Shown here: positions 18,297 to 26,249 of the stretch, in pieces
Layout of the letters: the number at the start of each line of letters is the position of its first letter
Position numbering within the stretch: position 1 is the stretch's first letter
Source: Propionivibrio dicarboxylicus
Lineage (GTDB): Bacteria; Pseudomonadota; Gammaproteobacteria; Burkholderiales; Rhodocyclaceae
Direction of reading: 5' to 3'
NCBI GenBank assembly: GCA_945902805.1
Contig: CAMDMZ010000011.1
Span: 1 to 64,000 of the forward strand
Length of the DNA stretch: 64,000 nt
Program-made: the position numbers and the translations under genes
Notes under the pieces: model-generated
Database searches by the model: none
Told to the model about the DNA's origin: nothing
What the model saw: only the letters and a program-made list of their open reading frames with translations

Positions 18297-19654
18297 CTTC
18301 CACCGCCAACCCTGATTGCACCCTTCGCGCCCATCACCTCAATGCCGGATGCCAGTGCGCCTCGCTCGATCGCGCACAACTGGAGCGCGAACTCGAAACC
18401 GTGAGTCCGGGTTTTCACGACGCTGTGATGAATGGACGGCCGCACTTGTTCGCTAGTTCGGTGGTGTATGTCAGCGAACCGGATTTGCGGGAAATGGCGA
18501 CTCTGATTACGGCGATCGATCGCGTTGTCCGCTTGCCCGCGTATCAGGAGCATGTCCTGGCCTGGGCACCAGTGATCGCGCAGCGACTTTCTCCGACGGT
18601 GATGGCGACGTCGCCGGGCGGAGTGTTTCTCGGCTACGACTTTCATGTCGGTGATCCGGCGACGAACACGCCACCGCAGCTGATCGAGATCAATACCAAT
18701 GCCGGTGGTGGTTTGCTTAATGCGCTGTTGGCGCGGGCGCAGTTTGCCTGTTGCGACGATGTCTCCGCGCATTTGACCGGCGATTTGGGCGACGACAGTC
18801 CCGAGCATCTCTTCCTGGCCATGTTCAGGACAGAATGGCAGCGTGGTGGCGAGTCCGTGTGCCGTGTCGCCAGAGCCGACTTTTTGCCTTTGCCACGGCG
18901 AATTGCGATCGTCGATGAGACGCCCGAAACGCAGTACCTGCAACCCGAGTTCGTCCTTTTCCAGCGCCTGTTTGCCAGTGCCGGCATCGATACGGTGATT
19001 TGCGATCCGCAGGATCTGCTATTTTGTCACGGCACCTTGTGGCACGGCGAGGACCGGATTGATCTGGTTTACAACCGGCTCACCGATTTCGCCCTGGAGG
19101 CACCCGGTAGCGCCGCCCTGCGCGAGGCCTATCTGGCCGGCGGCGTGGTGGTGACGCCGCATCCGCGTGCCCACGCGCTGTATGCCGACAAGCGCAATCT
19201 GGTGGCTTTGAGTGACGATGGCTTGCTGCTTTCATGGGGTGTGGATGTCGCCACGCGCGCAGTTCTGGCGGCTGGCATTCCACGCACCGAGCTGGTTCGG
19301 CGCGAGGATGGCGATCAACTTTGGGCGCGGCGCAAGCAGTTGTTCTTCAAGCCGGCGGCCGGATATGGTTCCAAAGCTACGTACCGTGGCGACAAGCTGA
19401 CCAAGCGTGTGTTCGAGGAAATTCTGGCCGGCAATTACATCGCCCAGGCGCTGGTGCCGCCAACCATACGCACTCTCGCGGTCGATGGCGACGTGGTGGA
19501 ACTCAAGCTCGACCTGCGCAACTACGTCTATGACGGCCATGTGCAGCTGGTCATCGCCCGGCTCTGGCAGGGCCAGACCACCAATTTCCGCACGCCGGGC
19601 GGCGGTTTTGCGCCGGTCCTGGCCGTGCCCTGCCAGGAGATCCCTTCGTCATGA
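18293..19654 (+). CDS. ATP-grasp-like protein of unknown substrate
   Basis: 453 residues. The visible pattern EINTNAGGGLLNALLARAQ in the first half, and in the second FFKPAAGYGSKATYRGDKLT with ELKLDLRNYVYDG, fit an ATP-grasp or circularly permuted glutathionylspermidine-synthase-like fold: the Lys and glycine loop bind ATP and Asp/Asn bind magnesium. It is coupled on both sides by 4-bp ATGA overlaps, to yoaA upstream and to mobB downstream. Being placed in a Moco cluster does not show its reaction; amide ligation is only the class expectation. Confidence 0.6.
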   Translation: MTSTANPDCTLRAHHLNAGCQCASLDRAQLERELETVSPGFHDAVMNGRPHLFASSVVYVSEPDLREMATLITAIDRVVRLPAYQEHVLAWAPVIAQRLSPTVMATSPGGVFLGYDFHVGDPATNTPPQLIEINTNAGGGLLNALLARAQFACCDDVSAHLTGDLGDDSPEHLFLAMFRTEWQRGGESVCRVARADFLPLPRRIAIVDETPETQYLQPEFVLFQRLFASAGIDTVICDPQDLLFCHGTLWHGEDRIDLVYNRLTDFALEAPGSAALREAYLAGGVVVTPHPRAHALYADKRNLVALSDDGLLLSWGVDVATRAVLAAGIPRTELVRREDGDQLWARRKQLFFKPAAGYGSKATYRGDKLTKRVFEEILAGNYIAQALVPPTIRTLAVDGDVVELKLDLRNYVYDGHVQLVIARLWQGQTTNFRTPGGGFAPVLAVPCQEIPSS

Positions 19655-20148
19655 GAGCTTTCGGTATCACCGGTTTTTCCGGATCGGGCAAGACCACCTT
19701 GCTGGAAGCCCTGATTCCGCGCTTCGTCGCGCAGGGCCTCAAGATCTCGCTGATCAAGCATACGCATCACAAGTTCGACATTGATCAGCCGGGCAAGGAT
19801 TCGTGGCGTTTGCGCGAGGCCGGGTGCAGCGAGGTGATGTTGCTTTCAGATAGTCGCTGGGTCTTGATGCACGAGCTGCGTGGAGCCGAGCCGCCGTCGC
19901 TTGAAGAGCAACTGGCGCGTTTCTCGGCTTGTGATCTGGTGCTGGTCGAAGGCTACAAATACGCCCCGATTCCAAAGCTGGAAGTGCATCGCCCGGCCAA
20001 TGGCAAGCCACTGTTCTGGGCGTCGAATCCCGAGCACATCGTGGCGATTGCCAGCGATGCCACTGTGGATGTGCCGTTGCCGGTCTTGGCCCTTGACGAC
20101 CATGCCGGCATCGTCGATTTCATACTCCGGCACGAGGGACTGCAATGA
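19651..20148 (+). CDS. mobB: Molybdopterin-guanine dinucleotide biosynthesis adaptor protein MobB
   Basis: 165 residues, a P-loop GTPase with FSGSGKTTLLEAL at residues 8-20 and the family motif KHTHHKFDIDQPGKDSWRLR. MobB binds GTP and assists MobA in making the bis-MGD cofactor needed by DMSO-reductase-family enzymes. It overlaps both neighbours by ATGA. The DmsA-like enzyme at 52.7 kb is an obvious local client. Confidence 0.93.
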   Translation: MRAFGITGFSGSGKTTLLEALIPRFVAQGLKISLIKHTHHKFDIDQPGKDSWRLREAGCSEVMLLSDSRWVLMHELRGAEPPSLEEQLARFSACDLVLVEGYKYAPIPKLEVHRPANGKPLFWASNPEHIVAIASDATVDVPLPVLALDDHAGIVDFILRHEGLQ

Positions 20149-21362
20149 GCAAGGGCATGTTGAGCTATGACGAAGCGCTGGCGCGTTTGCTGGCGGGGGC
20201 TGTGGTGATCGACGAGGTCGAAATGATCGCCACTCAGGATGCGGCGGGCAGGGTGCTGGCGCGCAATTTGGTCTCGGCTTTCGATGTGCCACCGCTGGAT
20301 AACACATCGATGGATGGCTACGCCGTGCGTTGTGCCGATGTCACCGTCGCCGGTGGTCAGTTACAGGTGGCACAGCGTATTGCCGCCGGTTCGGTGGGCC
20401 ACACTCTGGCGCCGGGTACGGCGGCGCGCATTTTTACCGGTGCGCCCGTGCCAGCCGGGGCCGATGCGGTGGTGATGCAGGAACTTTGCGCGCTGGATGG
20501 TTCGACGCTGACCATCAATCATGTGCCGCACGATGGCGAATGGATACGGCGGCGCGGTGAAGACATTGCCGTCGGGCAAGCGGTGCTGGTCGCCGGGCAA
20601 AAGCTCGGGGCAGCGGAACTGGGTGTGGCGGCGTCGATTGGGGCGGCACAGCTGCCGGTGTTGCGCCGCTTGCGGGTGGCGCTGTTCTCGACCGGTGATG
20701 AACTTGCTATGCCGGGCGAAGCGCTCAAACCGGGCGGTATTTACAACTCGAATCGTTACACCTTGAAAGTCCTGCTCGAAGGCTTGGGCTGCGCGGTGAC
20801 GGACATGGGTATCGTGCCCGATCAACTTGACGCGACGCGTGCCGTGCTGCGCGAGGCGGCGGCAGGTCATGATCTGATCCTGACCAGTGGCGGTGTTTCG
20901 GTCGGCGAAGAAGATCACGTCAAGCCGGCAGTTGAGGCCGAGGGTGAACTGGCCATGTGGAAGATCGCCATCAAGCCGGGCAAACCGCTGGCGTTTGGTG
21001 CGATCAGAAAAGTCGGTGCCGGTGAGACGGCGGCGTTCATTGGTTTGCCCGGCAATCCGGTGTCGTCCTTCGTCACGTTCCTGATGTTGGTTCGGCCGTT
21101 TGTGCTCCAGGCGCAGGGCGCTGGCTTCAAACCGCCACGCACGCTTCAAGTGCGGGCCGACTTTGACTGGAAGGGTGATCCACGGCGTGAATTCTTACGT
21201 GTGCGCTGGAACGATGCCGACGGTCTTGAACTGTTTCCCAACCAGAGTTCGGGTGTCTTGACCTCGTGCGCCTGGGCCGATGGGCTGGTCGATAACCCGG
21301 CTGGAATGCCGATCGCCGTCGGCGAAATGGTGCGCTTCCTACCCTTCAGCGAGTTGCTATGA
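20145..21362 (+). CDS. moeA: Molybdopterin molybdenumtransferase MoeA
   Basis: 405 residues, the usual length. MoeA marks are PPLDNTSMDGYAVR, ARIFTGAPVPAGADAVV, LTSGGVSVGEEDHVK and GLPGNPVSSFVTF. It inserts molybdate into adenylylated molybdopterin in the cytoplasm. Residues 289-296 (KVGAGETA), between PLAFGAIR and AFIGLPGNP, derive from a dispersed repeat copy; E. coli MoeA has a short loop there, so the addition should be tolerated. Overlaps mobB and moaD by ATGA. Confidence 0.95.
   Translation: MSKGMLSYDEALARLLAGAVVIDEVEMIATQDAAGRVLARNLVSAFDVPPLDNTSMDGYAVRCADVTVAGGQLQVAQRIAAGSVGHTLAPGTAARIFTGAPVPAGADAVVMQELCALDGSTLTINHVPHDGEWIRRRGEDIAVGQAVLVAGQKLGAAELGVAASIGAAQLPVLRRLRVALFSTGDELAMPGEALKPGGIYNSNRYTLKVLLEGLGCAVTDMGIVPDQLDATRAVLREAAAGHDLILTSGGVSVGEEDHVKPAVEAEGELAMWKIAIKPGKPLAFGAIRKVGAGETAAFIGLPGNPVSSFVTFLMLVRPFVLQAQGAGFKPPRTLQVRADFDWKGDPRREFLRVRWNDADGLELFPNQSSGVLTSCAWADGLVDNPAGMPIAVGEMVRFLPFSELL
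21008..21032 (+). repeat. Dispersed 25-bp repeat, copy 4 (inside moeA)
   Basis: Starts AAAAGTCGGTG and ends GAGACGGCG, with two internal changes from the common form. In frame it gives KVGAGETA in a surface loop just before the conserved GLPGNP motif. Confidence 0.88.
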
Positions 21363-21607
21363 AAATACTGTTTTTTGCCGGGTTGCGCGAGGCGCTCGGA
21401 CTATCGTCAGAAGATTTATCTTTGCCACCCGGCATGACCACGGTGGGCGAATTGCGTGCTTTTCTCGCCACGCGAGGCGAGCCCTGGACGGCGTTGGCGA
21501 GCACCAAAAATTTGCGTTTTGCCGTCAATCAGACCATGGTCGGCGCCGATGCGCCATTGACAGATGACGACGAAGTGGCCTTCTTCCCGCCCGTGACCGG
21601 CGGCTGA
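21359..21607 (+). CDS. moaD: Molybdopterin synthase small subunit MoaD
   Basis: 82 residues, ubiquitin-like, ending in the Gly-Gly tail needed for thiocarboxylation (FFPPVTGG). It carries the sulfur used by MoaE to turn cPMP into molybdopterin. Overlaps moeA by 4 bp and touches moaE. Confidence 0.94.
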   Translation: MKILFFAGLREALGLSSEDLSLPPGMTTVGELRAFLATRGEPWTALASTKNLRFAVNQTMVGADAPLTDDDEVAFFPPVTGG

Positions 21608-22074
21608 TGATGGTCGTTATTCGCGTCCAGGAACCCGATTTCGATGTCGGTGCTGAAGTGGCTGGACTATCTGCCGGGCGCGACGATGTGGGGGCCATTG
21701 CCAGTTTTGTTGGCTTGGTCCGCGCCGACAAGGCCAGTTCCGATAGTGCGGTACAGGTCATGACTCTGGAGCATTACCCGGGCATGACCGAGAAGGCGCT
21801 GGGCGACATCGTCGAACAGGCCCAGACGCGGTGGCAATTGCTCGGTGTGCGGGTGATTCACCGCGTCGGGCGACTGGTGCCGGGCGATCGCATCGTGTTT
21901 GTCGCGGTTTCTGCGTCGCATCGCGGCGATGCCTTTGCCGCCTGCGAGTTCATCATGGACTACCTGAAGACCCGTGCCCCGTTCTGGAAGAAGGAAGAGT
22001 CTGAGCAGGGTGGCCGATGGGTCGATGCGCGCGAGACCGACGATACGGCGGCGGCGCGCTGGGAGCGCCCTTAA
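21607..22074 (+). CDS. moaE: Molybdopterin synthase catalytic subunit MoaE
   Basis: 155 residues with the MoaE pattern GAIASFVGLVR, MTLEHYPGM, HRVGRLVPGD and the active-site region FIMDYLKTRAPFWKKE, which holds the catalytic lysines. It joins two sulfurs from MoaD to precursor Z. Last gene of the yoaA-to-moaE set. moaA, moaC and mobA are not in this window. Confidence 0.95.
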   Translation: MMVVIRVQEPDFDVGAEVAGLSAGRDDVGAIASFVGLVRADKASSDSAVQVMTLEHYPGMTEKALGDIVEQAQTRWQLLGVRVIHRVGRLVPGDRIVFVAVSASHRGDAFAACEFIMDYLKTRAPFWKKEESEQGGRWVDARETDDTAAARWERP

Positions 22075-22086
22075 CGCCAGGGCTCG

Positions 22087-22109
22087 CCGGTCACCGCCAG
22101 GGTGACCGG
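22087..22109. terminator. Hairpin between converging moaE and beta-propeller gene
   Basis: 9-bp perfect inverted repeat CCGGTCACC / GGTGACCGG with a 5-nt loop, in a 48-bp gap between converging genes. Only a weak GTTT follows. Confidence 0.55.
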
Positions 22110-22122
22110 GGTTTGATCGAGC

Positions 22123-23364
22123 TTACTTCGCGACCTGGTTGCTACCGTTGGCGCCAACCGCCAGATACAGCGTGGGAGCCAGCGCGGAGAGCATTCCGTA
22201 GAGGTTCTCGGTGCTTGCCCCGGTCGTCGCGGTCCAGGTCACACCACTGTCGGCGCTCTGGATGATTGTTCCACTTTGGCCAACGGCGATAAACCGGGTG
22301 CCGTAGGAAACCGCATTCAGGTTGCTCGTAGTTCCCGCCGCGCGTGTCGTCCAGGTCGTACCATCGGTGCTGGTCAATACGGCACCGTTGTCACCGACGA
22401 CAACATAGGTTGATGCGCCGTAATACGCGCCACGTAAGGCCGACGCGGTGTTGCTGGCCAGCGTTGTCCAGGTCAGACCATCGGTGCTTCGCAGCAGAGT
22501 GCCGGCCGCACCGAAAGCGAAGTAATTGCCATTGAGCACCGCAACGCCGAGCAAATCTTGTGTGGTGCCCGAGGTGGCTGGTGTCCAGGTGGTGAGATCC
22601 GTGCTGGTCACGATGGCACCACCTTTGCCGACGGCGACGTAGCGACTGATGTAGGCGATGCCGTTCAAATCGACCGGGGTGCCATTAGCTGCCACGTTAT
22701 TCTTCAGCGTCCAGGTGCTCGCGTCGGTGCTGGTGATTACCGTGCCGGCGGCACCTACGGCGACGAACTGGCTGGCGGCGTAGATTGCCGCAGTCAGATC
22801 CTGGGTGGTCGGGCTGGATGCCACGGCGGTCCAGGTTGCGGCGCTGGCCGAGGCGTAACTGAACGGACCGGAGAACAGTGTGCCGCCGTCACCGACCGCG
22901 ACGAGTGTGGCAACGGTGCCGTTCGATCCGGTGGCTACATTGCGCAGGGCTTTGCTGCCAAGAGCGGAATTGGCTGTCCAGCTCGCGCCGGCGATGCGCG
23001 GTGTGGCGGTCAGGGGGGCAGTGGCCGGGCCGACCGGGCTGCCATTCTGGCTAGATGTCAGAATGAAGGCATACGCGGTGTCATTCGTCAGGCCGGTCAG
23101 AATTCGCGGCGAGGTGGCGTTCATGATCGTCGTGTTGCCGGATTCGTACAGGGCGATCGTGGTGCCCAACTTGTAGTTGAGCCAGTATTCGTGACCGGCT
23201 TCTGTTGTCCAGCTAAGGGTTACGGCGTTTTCGCCGGGAGTAACGGAAAAGCCCGACGGTGCCACGCTCGGTGCCGATTCGGTGCCGAGGCAACCGGCAA
23301 GAATGAGCGGCAGTGCCAGCGAGGAAAGTGCGGTAGTGGCGATACGTCCGAAGGTCCAGTTCAC
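22123..23364 (-). CDS. Lipoprotein with fibronectin III-like domain and BNR/Ycf48-like beta-propeller
   Basis: 413 residues from a GTG with GAGGAAA upstream. A lipobox (LILAGC) follows the signal helix. Next comes a fibronectin-III-like domain (about 30-110: VTPGENAVTLSWTTEAGHEYW), then at least five Asp-box-like repeats of the S-T-D-x-x-T-W sort, which build a beta-propeller. Similar proteins include photosystem II assembly factor Ycf48 relatives in non-photosynthetic bacteria. The role is unknown. The ORF can be read 43 codons farther upstream, but no signal peptide fits that start. Confidence 0.75.
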   Translation of the reverse strand: MNWTFGRIATTALSSLALPLILAGCLGTESAPSVAPSGFSVTPGENAVTLSWTTEAGHEYWLNYKLGTTIALYESGNTTIMNATSPRILTGLTNDTAYAFILTSSQNGSPVGPATAPLTATPRIAGASWTANSALGSKALRNVATGSNGTVATLVAVGDGGTLFSGPFSYASASAATWTAVASSPTTQDLTAAIYAASQFVAVGAAGTVITSTDASTWTLKNNVAANGTPVDLNGIAYISRYVAVGKGGAIVTSTDLTTWTPATSGTTQDLLGVAVLNGNYFAFGAAGTLLRSTDGLTWTTLASNTASALRGAYYGASTYVVVGDNGAVLTSTDGTTWTTRAAGTTSNLNAVSYGTRFIAVGQSGTIIQSADSGVTWTATTGASTENLYGMLSALAPTLYLAVGANGSNQVAK

Positions 23365-23496
23365 GGTGATTTCCTCATGCTGTACAAACAAATTGGGTAG
23401 CCCTACATGATAGGCGAGTCCATCACGCGGTGGTGGGATGAAACATGTCGAAACATTCGGTCCCGCATTCGGTCCCACATCGGGTCGCCGCATCCG

Positions 23497-24573
23497 TCAG
23501 CGCAGACTACTGCAATCTGCACCAAAGATCGTACGCACCCGGAGTGGCACGCGGGTGCCATCGAGCAGTTTTTGCCACTGTGATTGATCGACATCACAGT
23601 GCCAGGTTTTGTCGCCATTTGCGAGGGTTAGCGTATAGCGCTCGAGCCGAGATCCTTCTCGTTCGTAACCCAGAGCGATCGACTTGCTGGCGGTGCTGAG
23701 ATTGCCTTGCAAGGTGCCGACGGCTGGCCACATGGGCTGTCGAAAGCCTTCCTGGTTGGCCACGACCGAGCGCGCGAACTGCCAGCGATTAATACGAAAT
23801 CGACAGCGTTCGTCGTAGATCGGTTCCTTGGTGTAACGGGGAACGCATTCCTTCTTGCGGGTGAAACTGCCGTCACCCATATCGACGCGTCGTTCACTAC
23901 AATCTTGCCCAGCCTCAACATCGCGGTGCGAGCGTACTTCCTGGCTGCGGCTAATGGAATAGGCGCCGGACGGAAGGCTGTCGCACCAAGCGCTGTCATT
24001 GACGGCGCTGAAGCGTTCGATTGCGATGCTTCGTTGCCAGGTGTGGCCGGTAATCTCGGCTTCGGTCTCGTGAGTGGTGAAGAGCAGGTTGACCAGAAAT
24101 ATCAGCACCGCAATCACGCCAACCAAGCCAACCATGCCGGCCAGCAGCCAGAGTCCGAATGCGCGTTTGCCGGTACGCGGGTCGCTTGCTGGCGATGGCG
24201 AGCTGGCCGCCATTATCCGGGGCGGCGTTGTGGTTGCTGGGTTGGGCGTGGGCTTGGCGGCCGGATTGGACGCAGATGCGGCATCGACAATGAGAGCTAC
24301 CGGCTTTGAGCCGTCCTGGCCGGCACCACAATTGACGCAAAACTTGGCGGCTACCGAGTTCGGTGACTCGCAATAGGCGCAGGTCCAGTCGATGCCGGCA
24401 TAACGGTGATCCTTGGCCGCGACTTCCTGTCCGGCCAAGGGGAAATAGCGCCGGGCCGGATCTTGCGTTGCGCCGCACATGGGGCAATGACGGTGGCTGA
24501 TACCAAGCAGACCGCGCGCGTCGCAAACCTCGCAGTCCCACAGCATCTCGTAGTAGATATCGGGCTCGGCCAT
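23497..24573 (-). CDS. Zinc-ribbon membrane protein of unknown function
   Basis: 358 residues. The N-terminal 85 residues carry two zinc-ribbon-like parts (CEVCDARG with CPMCGAT, then CAYCESP with CVNCGAG). A Pro/Ala-rich linker follows, then one membrane helix (about 143-166, LLAGMVGLVGVIAVLIFLVNLL) and a C-terminal domain of about 190 residues with several Cys and Trp. The zinc part should be cytoplasmic and the C-terminal domain outside. No function is recognised. Confidence 0.7.
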   Translation of the reverse strand: MAEPDIYYEMLWDCEVCDARGLLGISHRHCPMCGATQDPARRYFPLAGQEVAAKDHRYAGIDWTCAYCESPNSVAAKFCVNCGAGQDGSKPVALIVDAASASNPAAKPTPNPATTTPPRIMAASSPSPASDPRTGKRAFGLWLLAGMVGLVGVIAVLIFLVNLLFTTHETEAEITGHTWQRSIAIERFSAVNDSAWCDSLPSGAYSISRSQEVRSHRDVEAGQDCSERRVDMGDGSFTRKKECVPRYTKEPIYDERCRFRINRWQFARSVVANQEGFRQPMWPAVGTLQGNLSTASKSIALGYEREGSRLERYTLTLANGDKTWHCDVDQSQWQKLLDGTRVPLRVRTIFGADCSSLR

Positions 24574-24598
24574 GGGCCGTCTCCATCAGTGGGTGACA

Positions 24599-24641
24599 GA
24601 AAAAACGGAAAAGGGCCGACGAGTGATCGCCGACCCCTTTT
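24599..24641 (-). terminator. Rho-independent terminator after the phasin gene
   Basis: On the minus strand, AAAAGGG pairs with CCCTTTT around an inner GTCGGC-type stem, and a run of six T residues follows. It lies about 40 bp beyond the phasin stop. Confidence 0.7.
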
Positions 24642-24681
24642 GTCGCAGGCCGCTCCGGAAACGAGGCAGCCTTCGCTTTAC

Positions 24682-25203
24682 TTACTTACGCTTGGTGGTG
24701 CCAGTCGCTTTTTTTACCATATCGCCGGCACTGTTCATGGCTGCCGACGAAACGCTGGCGATTTGCTCGAACGCCGAATTGGCGGTGGCGATGGCTTGCT
24801 GCATGGCTTCCATCATGTTGGGGCTACCGCCGGGCAGGGTCTTGAAGAATGACTGGAAGGATTCGGTCATGTCCTTGCTGCCGGAAGCGAGTTGCTCGGT
24901 CAACAGGTGGGAAAACTCGGAGCGGGCTTCGTTGCCGATGGCAGCCATTTCTTGTGCGGCGGCGACCATTTTCTTGGTGGTGCCCTGCGCATAGTCGGCA
25001 CGCAGCTTCATCAGTTCAGACGGATCCTTGGCGCCGGTCTGGGCCTTGGCGTTGGCAACACCGTCTTCAAACAGAGCCTTTGCCAGTTCCGATTGAAGGG
25101 CCATCACGCGCTGCGAATTCTCGATCGAAAGCTGCGCCAGACGCATGGCAGCTTCCATGTTCTTGCGGTGTAACTCGCTGAATTGCTCGGTCTTAAAAGT
25201 CAT
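24682..25203 (-). CDS. Phasin family protein (PHA granule-associated)
   Basis: 173 residues, nearly all helical, without Cys. The family pattern is seen in LHRKNMEAAMRLAQLSIENSQRV and in the long amphipathic helices after it, with a basic tail (ATGTTKRK). Phasins coat polyhydroxyalkanoate granules and set their size, which suggests the host stores PHA. The gene is monocistronic with its own terminator. Confidence 0.88.
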   Translation of the reverse strand: MTFKTEQFSELHRKNMEAAMRLAQLSIENSQRVMALQSELAKALFEDGVANAKAQTGAKDPSELMKLRADYAQGTTKKMVAAAQEMAAIGNEARSEFSHLLTEQLASGSKDMTESFQSFFKTLPGGSPNMMEAMQQAIATANSAFEQIASVSSAAMNSAGDMVKKATGTTKRK

Positions 25204-25346
25204 TTCCCTGCTCCTTTATGTGGTGTTAGTGACGGGGTGGTCCCCGTATGTTGTCTCCGAATTTTGTCCTACTCTACCACCAGTGCGCTTTCCGGAGACT
25301 GATGCAGGTCAATCAAACACCAGAAAGACCACAAAAAATATCGGAT

Positions 25347-26249
25347 TTACGCGCATACGCGATTGCGGCCGGTCGATTTGGCTTGATACAACATGGTATC
25401 GGCGGCTTCGATCAGATCGATAGGAGCCGCATTGGCGTCTGGCACCACCGTCGCCAGTCCAATGCTGATGCTGACGAATGGCAGGCCGCTGGTTGGCGCA
25501 TGAGGCAGTTTCAGGGCGAGGATACGTTCGCGCAGGCGCTCGGCAATTTGCAAAGCGGCGTCGCGATCCGTTTGCGGCAGGACTACGGCAAATTCTTCGC
25601 CGCCATAACGCGCCACTAGGTCGCCGGCACGGGCGGCATTGTGTTGCAGCGAGCCAGCAACTTGAACCAAGCAAAGATCGCCCATGCCATGACCAAAGTG
25701 ATCGTTGTACTGTTTGAAGTAGTCGATATCCAGAAGTAGCAGCGAGATCGGTTCTTGTTCACGCTGGCAGCGGCGGAGTTCGATCTCCAGCGCTTCATCG
25801 AAACGCCGCCGGTTAGCAATGCCGGTCAGGGCATCGATATGGGCCATGCGTTCGAGCAAGTCGGCACGCTGCTTGAGTTGCAGGTGATTGCGGACGCGGG
25901 CGCGGATCACCGGCAGGTGGAAAGGTTTGGTGATGTAGTCCACGGCACCGAGATTGAGACCCCGTTCTTCATCGCGGAAGTCGTCTTTGGCAGTGACGAA
26001 AATCACCGGAATGCCCTGTGTGACGGAATCGGATTTGAGCTGGCGACAGACCTCGAAGCCGTCCATGTCCGGCATCATCACATCGAGCAGAATCAAATCC
26101 GGCAAGGTGGTGCGGGCGATGGCTAGGGCGTCCGGGCCATTGGTGGCCACCTTGACGCGATGGTCCTGGCGCAACGCTTCGGCCAGAACCTGGATGTTGG
26201 TCGGTACGTCGTCGACGATCAATATCGAACAGTGGGACAGCGGGCTCAT
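25347..26249 (-). CDS. Response regulator with GGDEF diguanylate cyclase output
   Basis: 300 residues. A receiver domain (phospho-Asp in DLILLDVMMPDMDG) is followed by a GGDEF domain with the intact signature RYGGEEF and an inhibitory-site RxxD (RAGD) five residues before it, so product inhibition is expected. It should make c-di-GMP when phosphorylated. It overlaps the end of the upstream hybrid kinase gene by 4 bp (ATGA), so that kinase is its likely partner. Confidence 0.92.
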   Translation of the reverse strand: MSPLSHCSILIVDDVPTNIQVLAEALRQDHRVKVATNGPDALAIARTTLPDLILLDVMMPDMDGFEVCRQLKSDSVTQGIPVIFVTAKDDFRDEERGLNLGAVDYITKPFHLPVIRARVRNHLQLKQRADLLERMAHIDALTGIANRRRFDEALEIELRRCQREQEPISLLLLDIDYFKQYNDHFGHGMGDLCLVQVAGSLQHNAARAGDLVARYGGEEFAVVLPQTDRDAALQIAERLRERILALKLPHAPTSGLPFVSISIGLATVVPDANAAPIDLIEAADTMLYQAKSTGRNRVCA

